Positions 1 to 5,100 of a stretch of 5,709 nt of DNA are shown piece by piece. The stretch is from Candidatus Aenigmatarchaeota archaeon (GTDB lineage: Archaea; Aenigmatarchaeota; Aenigmatarchaeia; PWEA01). The first letter of the stretch is position 1; each line of letters begins with the position of its first letter. The position numbers were made by a program, and so were the translations under genes. The notes below the pieces were generated by a model. That model made no database searches. It was not told where the DNA came from and worked only from the letters and a program-made list of their open reading frames with translations. The stretch is taken from contig PUKU01000050.1 of assembly GCA_003550625.1 (NCBI GenBank), forward strand, positions 1 through 5,709, given 5' to 3'.

Positions 1-1118
1 ACAGTCTCCCCCGCCCATCCTGTCTCGGAGATGACGTCGATGACTGCGGCCGCGGCATCAGCCTCTTCTTCAGCATATGGTGTGATGGTGGTGGTGAACG
101 TCTCGCTGTATTCGACGTCGCCGGCATTCAGGGTTAATGTGAGGTAGGTGTCCTTGTCATCCTCTTCGGGCCTGGTGAGAAAGTTTTCTGTGATCAAAGG
201 TTCATCTGCCTCCCATGTGGCATGGTAGCCTTCGATACGTGTCGGGAGCCATGTGGTTTCGGTGATGGTCTCTTCTATGGAGACAGTGTCGATGGCTGAT
301 GCAAGAAATTCTCCAGTCTTCTCCTGTGAGTAGGCGGGGATGGCGACATCGAAACTGCGTGTGATCACATCCTGCCCGTCTGTAAACTCCCCTTTCAGGC
401 TGGCGTCTTCATCCTCTTCTCCATGATAGGGGGCGTCGATGTTTCCATGGATGTCGAGGGGGCCTTCTTCGACCGTCCATGTAATGTCATAACCTTCAAA
501 CTCATCAGGTAGTTCGATGGCCTCCTGAGCTTGTTCGGGGAGTTCGAAATTGAACACGGCATCTTCAAATGCGCTCAGCGCCGTTACGGTGATTTCGATA
601 GTCCTCTCAGCATCGTCGGTCGAAGCAATCAGTTCAGCTGTCTGGTCTCCAGTGTCGTAGGAAGGACGTTCTACGCTTCCATCGTCATCGATGTATGCAT
701 CGCCAGACCATTCTATGGCATGGCCGTCTATCTCTTCAGGGAGTGTCAGGTCCTCGTCCGTACGGCCTGGCAGTTCAATTTCGTTCAACGCTTCCTCCGC
801 GGAGCTATAAGCGAGGACTGTGACGGAGAACGTCCGTGTCGCGCTATATTCTCCGTCCTCGATTGTGGCGTCGAGACGTACCGTCATGTCTCCGAGGCTG
901 GAACTCGGCCGGAAGACATTGCCTTCGTTGTCGATGAGATTCTCATCATGGCTCTCCCAGACGATGTCATGACCGTCCTTGCTTTCCGGGAGAGTCAGTG
1001 CGTCCGTGGCCTCGTCCTCGAGTTCGATCTCATCGAGGGTGTTCTCAAGCTCGCGTGCGCCGTTGCAGGCGGCGAGCGCGAACAAGAATAATGCACTCAG
1101 GAATAGAATTTTCTTCAA
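1..1118 (-). CDS. Surface lipoprotein of tandem atrophied bacterial Ig (aBig) domains, C-terminus missing
   Basis: The frame is open from a TTG at 1118 down to the left edge, giving 372 complete residues. Residues 2-18 form a lipoprotein signal peptide: two lysines, a hydrophobic core, then the lipobox LAAC with Cys18 as the lipidated residue. The mature protein is a chain of Ig-like repeats at about residues 22-103, 104-180, 181-262 and 263-347, with a fifth starting near 348. Each has LP, four residues, Gly, four residues, Trp (Trp54, 137, 214, 302), and the first two also keep a G-x-V-x-R-P motif. This pattern matches the family of atrophied bacterial Ig domains (aBig_2 type), usually stalks or adhesive spacers of exported proteins. 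The chain is acidic, with only six lysines. No catalytic or binding head is visible, but one could lie past the edge. Its role is unknown; attachment or presentation at the cell surface is inference. The start is TTG because an in-frame TAG lies 18 bases upstream and no in-frame ATG or GTG keeps the signal peptide. Confidence 0.85.
   Translation of the reverse strand, partial: MKKILFLSALFLFALAACNGARELENTLDEIELEDEATDALTLPESKDGHDIVWESHDENLIDNEGNVFRPSSSLGDMTVRLDATIEDGEYSATRTFSVTVLAYSSAEEALNEIELPGRTDEDLTLPEEIDGHAIEWSGDAYIDDDGSVERPSYDTGDQTAELIASTDDAERTIEITVTALSAFEDAVFNFELPEQAQEAIELPDEFEGYDITWTVEEGPLDIHGNIDAPYHGEEDEDASLKGEFTDGQDVITRSFDVAIPAYSQEKTGEFLASAIDTVSIEETITETTWLPTRIEGYHATWEADEPLITENFLTRPEEDDKDTYLTLTLNAGDVEYSETFTTTITPYAEEEADAAAAVIDVISETGWAGET
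78..1055 (-). repeat. Four tandem aBig-type protein repeats within the lipoprotein
   Basis: These are protein-level repeats of about 77 to 85 residues; at DNA level they are too diverged to be recent copies. In each of the four, the motif LP-x4-G-x4-W keeps exactly the same internal spacing (Leu-Pro at 43-44, 126-127, 203-204 and 291-292; Gly at 49, 132, 209 and 297; Trp at 54, 137, 214 and 302). Most end in a strand of the type TFSVTV. The divergence suggests an old amplification, not an unstable array. Confidence 0.8.
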
Positions 1119-1125
1119 GTTTCCA

Positions 1126-1131
1126 CTTCCT
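1126..1131 (-). promoter_or_regulatory. Ribosome binding site that fixes the TTG start of the aBig lipoprotein
   Basis: On the minus strand the sequence reads AGGAAG, then seven bases, then TTG. The overlapping GTG in this site is out of frame and hits a stop after three codons. This site therefore supports the TTG at 1118 as the real start. Confidence 0.65.
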
Positions 1132-1157
1132 TTCTATAATATCCTTATATATGTTAA

Positions 1158-1186
1158 ATCGTATCATGCGGATATCGCTGATGCAA
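1158..1186 (-). promoter_or_regulatory. Candidate sigma-A promoter for the aBig lipoprotein
   Basis: Read on the minus strand: a -35 element TTGCAT (1181-1186), a 17-base spacer, and a -10 element TACGAT (1158-1163). Transcription would begin near 1151, giving a leader of about 30 bases. Both boxes match four of six consensus positions and the spacing is ideal, but it is identified by eye only. An AT-rich stretch just downstream (TATATAAG, about 1145-1152) could be an alternative -10. Confidence 0.4.
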
Positions 1187-1204
1187 ACCTTTTCATGAGA
1201 GGGT

Positions 1205-1232
1205 TTGTGTGGCGGGGAAAATAGTGTATAAT
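1205..1232 (+). promoter_or_regulatory. Candidate sigma-A promoter for the small membrane protein
   Basis: A perfect -10 TATAAT (1227-1232) lies 16 bases after TTGTGT (1205-1210). Transcription would begin near 1239, about 45 bases before the chosen ATG. It is divergent from the lipoprotein promoter with about 19 bp between the two -35 boxes, so one regulator bound between them could affect both genes. Confidence 0.5.
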
Positions 1233-1251
1233 GTAGGTGAAAATATCTACA
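1232..1251. promoter_or_regulatory. Inverted repeat over the transcription start, possible operator
   Basis: TGTAG (1232-1236) and CTACA (1247-1251) form a perfect 5-bp dyad separated by 10 bases. It begins at the last base of the -10 box and covers the predicted start site, a typical place for a repressor site. In RNA it could form only a weak hairpin. A dyad this short can occur by chance. Confidence 0.22.
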
Positions 1252-1283
1252 CGTGATTGAATTCACAGAAAGTTCGGTGCGGA

Positions 1284-1781
1284 ATGCTTGATAAGAATCG
1301 CAGGAAAGGATGGCGCTTTTACGTCCAGGCGTTCATCTCAGGTGTCGCAGGTGTATTGATCCTGGGAGTGCTCTCAGCGGTCTGGCAGTGGCCGCTGGAC
1401 AGTTTCAACGAGACGATCGAAGGGTTTTGGTACATCCCTATCTATGTAGTCCTGATCGTATTCTTTTTTCAGAAATCCAAGGAGATCTTCGGTGCTAAGA
1501 CAAGAGCCCGGAATGAAGCTCACGATTTCCTGATGCACATGTCGAAGAAAGTGCGGAAGGACCTGGGGTATGAGAAGGAGGAGTTTCAGGAGCTTCAGGA
1601 AGACGAGCGGTTCCAGACCTTTTTCGAGGACCTCTATCGTTTATACATGGAAGGCGAGCGCGCGGATCTTTCATTCAATGATATGGAGAGGCGCTTTGAT
1701 GAGGATGACTTTCCTTACGAAGCTGCGCAACTCCTTATCAAGGAGACCAAGCGCGTGCGCGAAGCGTACAAGGAAGACTGA
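1284..1781 (+). CDS. Small membrane protein of unknown function, two transmembrane helices and a charged cytoplasmic tail
   Basis: I do not recognise this 165-residue protein. It begins with a basic stretch (KNRR, then K, W, R up to residue 11), has a first hydrophobic helix at about 12-33, a short loop rich in Trp and acidic residues, a second helix at about 48-62 ending in FFF, and a second basic stretch (residues 63-75). By the positive-inside rule both ends are cytoplasmic. The remaining 100 residues are highly charged, apparently helical, and rich in Glu, Asp, Lys and Arg, with aromatic residues that suggest a folded or coiled tail. Unlike its neighbours it is not lysine-poor (31 acidic and 25 basic residues by my count). 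The ATG at 1284 follows the predicted transcript start but has only a weak ribosome site. A TTG at 1257 is in frame and would add nine residues (MNSQKVRCG), but it too lacks a well-spaced ribosome site. It appears to be a single-gene transcript. A structural, stress or regulatory membrane role is possible but unsupported. Confidence 0.75.
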   Translation: MLDKNRRKGWRFYVQAFISGVAGVLILGVLSAVWQWPLDSFNETIEGFWYIPIYVVLIVFFFQKSKEIFGAKTRARNEAHDFLMHMSKKVRKDLGYEKEEFQELQEDERFQTFFEDLYRLYMEGERADLSFNDMERRFDEDDFPYEAAQLLIKETKRVREAYKED

Positions 1782-1878
1782 CCGGGGTTGTAGGTTTCCG
1801 TTGGTTCTATGCAGGTCGGATGCCTATACAAGCATGTCCCCCCTGGTGCTGTCCGGGTTGGATGTAGGAGAGTGCTTG

Positions 1879-1918
1879 CCAGACCTCTTTATAAAGGTCA
1901 GGACGCTCCGCGGTTTTT
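1879..1918 (+). terminator. Weak candidate terminator after the small membrane protein gene
   Basis: A stem-loop at 1879-1902 pairs CCAGACCT with AGGTCAGG, with one internal A-A mismatch. A T-run begins only at 1914, about 11 bases after the stem, followed by a second T-run at 1921-1925. An intrinsic terminator normally has the T-run directly after the stem, so this is a poor match. No better terminator was found between 1781 and the next promoter. Confidence 0.25.
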
Positions 1919-1938
1919 GCATTTTTCCTTATTTTATC

Positions 1939-1967
1939 TTTACCTTGAGGGTTGAATGTATTATAAT
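1939..1967 (+). promoter_or_regulatory. Candidate upstream promoter (P1) of the solute-binding lipoprotein gene
   Basis: TTTACC (1939-1944), a 17-base spacer, and a perfect TATAAT (1962-1967). The -10 box lies in the palindrome TATTATAATA (1959-1968), flanked by GTTG (1951-1954) and CAAC (1974-1977) in near-symmetric positions, so a dimeric regulator could bind here. The palindrome also puts a TATAAT on the minus strand, so the direction is not certain. A transcript from here would carry a leader of nearly 190 bases. Confidence 0.3.
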
Positions 1968-1992
1968 ATATCACAACATTACAGAGGATATT

Positions 1993-2006
1993 GTGCGCTG
2001 ACGCAC
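1993..2006. repeat. Short GC-rich inverted repeat between the two candidate promoters
   Basis: GTGCG and CGCAC form a perfect 5-bp stem around the four bases CTGA. No T-run follows on either strand, so it is not a terminator. It could be a protein site or a small leader hairpin in a P1 transcript. Confidence 0.3.
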
Positions 2007-2036
2007 CGGCAACGAGGCACGATTTCAAAAACCTCT

Positions 2037-2064
2037 TTGATTTCGCGTCATTTTCGTATATAAT
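2037..2064 (+). promoter_or_regulatory. Candidate main promoter (P2) of the solute-binding lipoprotein gene
   Basis: TTGATT (2037-2042), a 16-base spacer, and a perfect TATAAT (2059-2064). The surrounding sequence is AT-rich. Transcription would begin near 2071, giving a leader of about 94 bases that contains the stem-loop at 2101-2128. This is the best promoter match in the intergenic region and has the same orientation as the downstream gene. Confidence 0.55.
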
Positions 2065-2100
2065 AGACTATGTAGTGCATGGAAAAGTTATGAGATTTCG

Positions 2101-2128
2101 AGGCGGTCCTTATCATAAGGGATTGCCT
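2101..2128 (+). promoter_or_regulatory. Stem-loop in the mRNA leader of the solute-binding lipoprotein
   Basis: These 28 bases fold into an 11-bp stem (AGGCGGTCCTT with GGGATTGCCT and its preceding A, three G-U pairs) closed by a six-base loop. It lies about 30 bases downstream of the P2 start and 22 bases before the ribosome site. No T-run follows in either direction, so it is not an intrinsic terminator. It could stabilise the 5' end of the mRNA or act as a protein site. No known riboswitch class was recognised. Confidence 0.5.
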
Positions 2129-2150
2129 GGAAATTCATAAAAAATAAAAA

Positions 2151-2155
2151 AGGAG
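2151..2155 (+). promoter_or_regulatory. Strong ribosome binding site of the solute-binding lipoprotein
   Basis: AGGAG follows an A-rich tract and lies nine bases before the ATG at 2165. This is a near-ideal Shine-Dalgarno arrangement and suggests high expression. Confidence 0.8.
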
Positions 2156-2164
2156 AGATATTGC

Positions 2165-5100
2165 ATGAAGAAAGGTTTACTAGCGCTGTTGACTGTCTCA
2201 ACTCTGGTACTTCTGACAGCGTGTGGCCTGTTCGGCGACCCTGACCCTGAGTCAGTATCGGTCGACCCGAACAACGTCACTATCGAAGTCGGCCAGACAG
2301 AGACCGTCGAAGTTGCCATCGACCCTGAAGATGCTATTCAGGATGTAGAATGGGCCAGCGCGGACGAAGACATCGCTACTGTTGATGATGGCACCATCAC
2401 TGGTATCGCAAAAGGTGAGACCACAATCACCGCGACATCAACAGAAGATGAAGAATTATCTGCGACCGTGCAGGTTGAAGTCCTGACCGCCGCGCAAAGT
2501 GTACAGGAAGTCTGGGATTTAGAAGAAGACGAAGACGTACATACAAGCGGTGTCGTCACGGACATCACGGATCACAGGACATTCTTCATCGAAGATGACA
2601 CACGGGCCATCGCGGTCTATGATTCAGAAGATGAAGGCATCGTAGATGACCTCGAAATCGGCGACGAAGTTCAGATTTTCGGTGTTCGCGATGCATTCGC
2701 CATGGATTGGTGGGACTCTGATTATTCCTTCAACCAGATTGGCGACCCTGAAGTCACTGTCCTCGACAGCGACCAGGAACTCCCCGACAGCGTCGATATT
2801 GAAGATGTCGACCTTGAGGACGAAAGCGAAATGGTCGAATATCAGGGCCATCGCATCGACCAGAGAGGACTTCTTGTCGACGACATCGATGAAGACGATC
2901 ACGGAAACATCGACGTCTATCTCGAGAGAGCCGATGACGGCGCGGAGATTCAGATCCGTTATGACAGCCGTCTGGCAGACTCAGATGCGGCAGCTGACGC
3001 CCTTCTTGACCTTAAAGAAGGCAACATGATCGACATTTTCGGCATGACACTCGGTTGGTTCGACGGACCGCAGCTTGCTTATAGCTCTGCCGACACATTC
3101 GTCGAGCCGAGCGAAATGGCTGAAATATCCCTGCCTGCTTATGAAAACAACGAGCTTGACCTCAGAGTCACCGACAACGTCCCGCTCTCTTATGAGCTTC
3201 TCCCCGAGCAGGAAGTTGAAGTCACAAGCGACGATGAAGACGTTGTCGTAGTTGAGTTTGATGAAGAAGAAGGCGCCTTCTTCGCTAACGCAGTAGGCCC
3301 TGGCGAAGCGACTGTCACATTCGACCCTGTCGATGCTGACCCGGTTGACCTCCACGTATCAGTCAGAAGCCTTGAAATCATCGCTCCCGAGGAACTCGAA
3401 GTGCAATACACTGAAGCGGTATCCATTGACTGGATGGTAGATGAATCACCAGCGCTCTTCCCCTTCCAGGACATCACTTATGAAGTGGAAGACGAAGATA
3501 TTGCCAAAGTTGAAGGCGTTTATGACGAGGACGACGAAGGCAATGAAGTACAGCTGGACGTCCAGATAATCGGCCAGGAGCTCGATGCACCGGCCACCAC
3601 TGAAGTGACCATCACTTCAGTTGCCGACCCCTCTGCGAGTGCGACAATCACCGTCGAAGTCGTAGAACCCGAGCCGACAATCACAGTACCTGAAATCATC
3701 CCCGTCGAACTCGGCGAGGAATACGATGTCCTTCAAGACGTCACCGCTGAAGATGTCATTGACGGCGATCTGACGGACGACATTGTGCTCGTTGACGATG
3801 ACGATTTCGATTACAACGAAGAAGGCGACTACGAAATTACTGTCAGCGTTGAGAACAGCTATGAGAACGTTACTGAAGCGACGTTCACAGTCAGCGTCCA
3901 GGCAGACGCAGCGACATTCGCTGATGGCTTCTACAATTTCCGTTTCACCAGCCCTGAATTCCAGAACCGCTTCTTCGCACACGCTGAACGGTATCTGATG
4001 GAGACACAGTATGGCGGCGTCCCCGTCATGACTGATGCTGGTGCTGTAGCGTATTCCGATCGTCTGGACCTCGTTCCCGACGAAGCGATTCCTCTCATGA
4101 ACTGGGGCGTTGCGTTCGCTGAAATGACTGAAGACGACTCCAACGTCATCATGGACGACGGTGATCCTGGTGAAGAGGGCGAATACACCTTGAGACAACG
4201 CCTTAGCGGCGACCCTGACACCTTCCATCAGTGGATTTATGACGACGCCAACAGCAGCGACATGATCACACTGTTCCAGGATTCGCTCTATTACTTCACA
4301 TTCGATGATTTCGACGATCCGACCGGTTTCGACCTCGTGCCCGGCATGGCGGACGGCATGCCCAATCCGATTGATGAGGAAGAACTCGATGTCGGCATGA
4401 CTGTTGCCCATGAATGGCACATCGATATCCGCGACGACCTAGAATGGTATCTCCATGAAGATATCGAAGAAGACTATTCCACTGACATTACAGCTGAGGA
4501 TTTCATTGACACCTATAAGCTCGCACTCGATGAAGGCTGGTTCCGCGCAGTCACCGGCGGCGGCGACTTCTTCGACCCCGGACAGCGTATCGTGAACGCT
4601 GAAGAATACTATGAAGGCGAAGTTGACTGGGAAGACGTCGGCCTCTGGGTAGAAGATGACCACACACTCGGTTTCGAATTCGAGTATCAGATGGACGAAT
4701 GGGACGTCATCTACTGGCTTTCAAGCTTTGTCATGACGCCGATCCATATCGAACTTTATGAGGAAGTAGAAGATTCCTACGGCACATCCCATGACACCAT
4801 CGCGGCGCACGGACCCTACTACATCAGCTACTATGAACCCGACAGCATCATCCGTTTCCGCGAGAACCCGAACTTCCACGATCCTGACCGCTATAGTATC
4901 ACCGGTCGCGACGTGCGCATCATAGAAGATACTGAGATTGCATTCGAAGAGTTCCTCGATGGCACCCTCGATGCAGCCACTATCCCCGGCGCACGTTATG
5001 AAGAGTTCGTGGATGCGGACTTCACACACTTGCTGCCTGGCGCGACGACTTTCCGCATCAACTTCAATGCACTCGGCACGCCAGAAGGTCAGCGCGAAGA

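Larger units (their letters stand above)
1782..2164. other. 383-bp intergenic region without a convincing gene
   Basis: This stretch separates the small membrane gene from the large solute-binding gene. The first 100 bases are GC-rich and hold no clear signal beyond a loose near-repeat (CCGGGGTTG at 1782-1790 and CCGGGTTGG at 1853-1861). From about 1880 on it holds a weak stem-loop, a T-rich tract, two candidate promoters pointing at the large gene, two small inverted repeats, and a strong leader stem-loop. No tRNA, riboswitch or CRISPR structure was recognised. An open frame on the minus strand (1807-2028) lacks support. Confidence 0.6.

Noticed and set aside
78..1055. DNA-level tandem repeat or unstable array in the aBig gene
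   Set aside because: The repeats are conserved only as protein motifs; their nucleotide sequences differ throughout.
531..1091. Open frame of 186 codons on the plus strand
   Set aside because: It is antisense to the aBig repeats, which show a signal peptide, lipobox and repeated motif; the plus-strand frame has none of these.
1257..1283. Upstream in-frame TTG start for the small membrane protein
   Set aside because: The nearest ribosome-like sequence (AGGTGA, 1235-1240) is 16 bases away and overlaps the predicted transcript start. The ATG at 1284 is preferred, though its own ribosome site is weak.
1811..1838. Possible hairpin ATGC/GCAT after the small membrane gene as terminator
   Set aside because: The stem has only four base pairs and is followed by a C-run and mixed sequence instead of a T-run.
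1807..2028. Open frame of 73 codons on the minus strand in the intergenic region
   Set aside because: It starts with TTG behind a poorly spaced AGAGG, shows no family resemblance, and crosses sequence with promoter-like elements for the downstream gene. A real small gene cannot be fully excluded.
2101..2128. Leader stem-loop as an intrinsic terminator or attenuator
   Set aside because: No T-run follows on either strand, and no alternative antiterminator pairing was found.
3617..4420. Open frame of 267 codons on the minus strand
   Set aside because: It lies fully antisense to the large lipoprotein, whose domains are clearly recognisable. The strong codon bias of the real gene keeps the opposite frame open. 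No ribosome site or known motif supports it.
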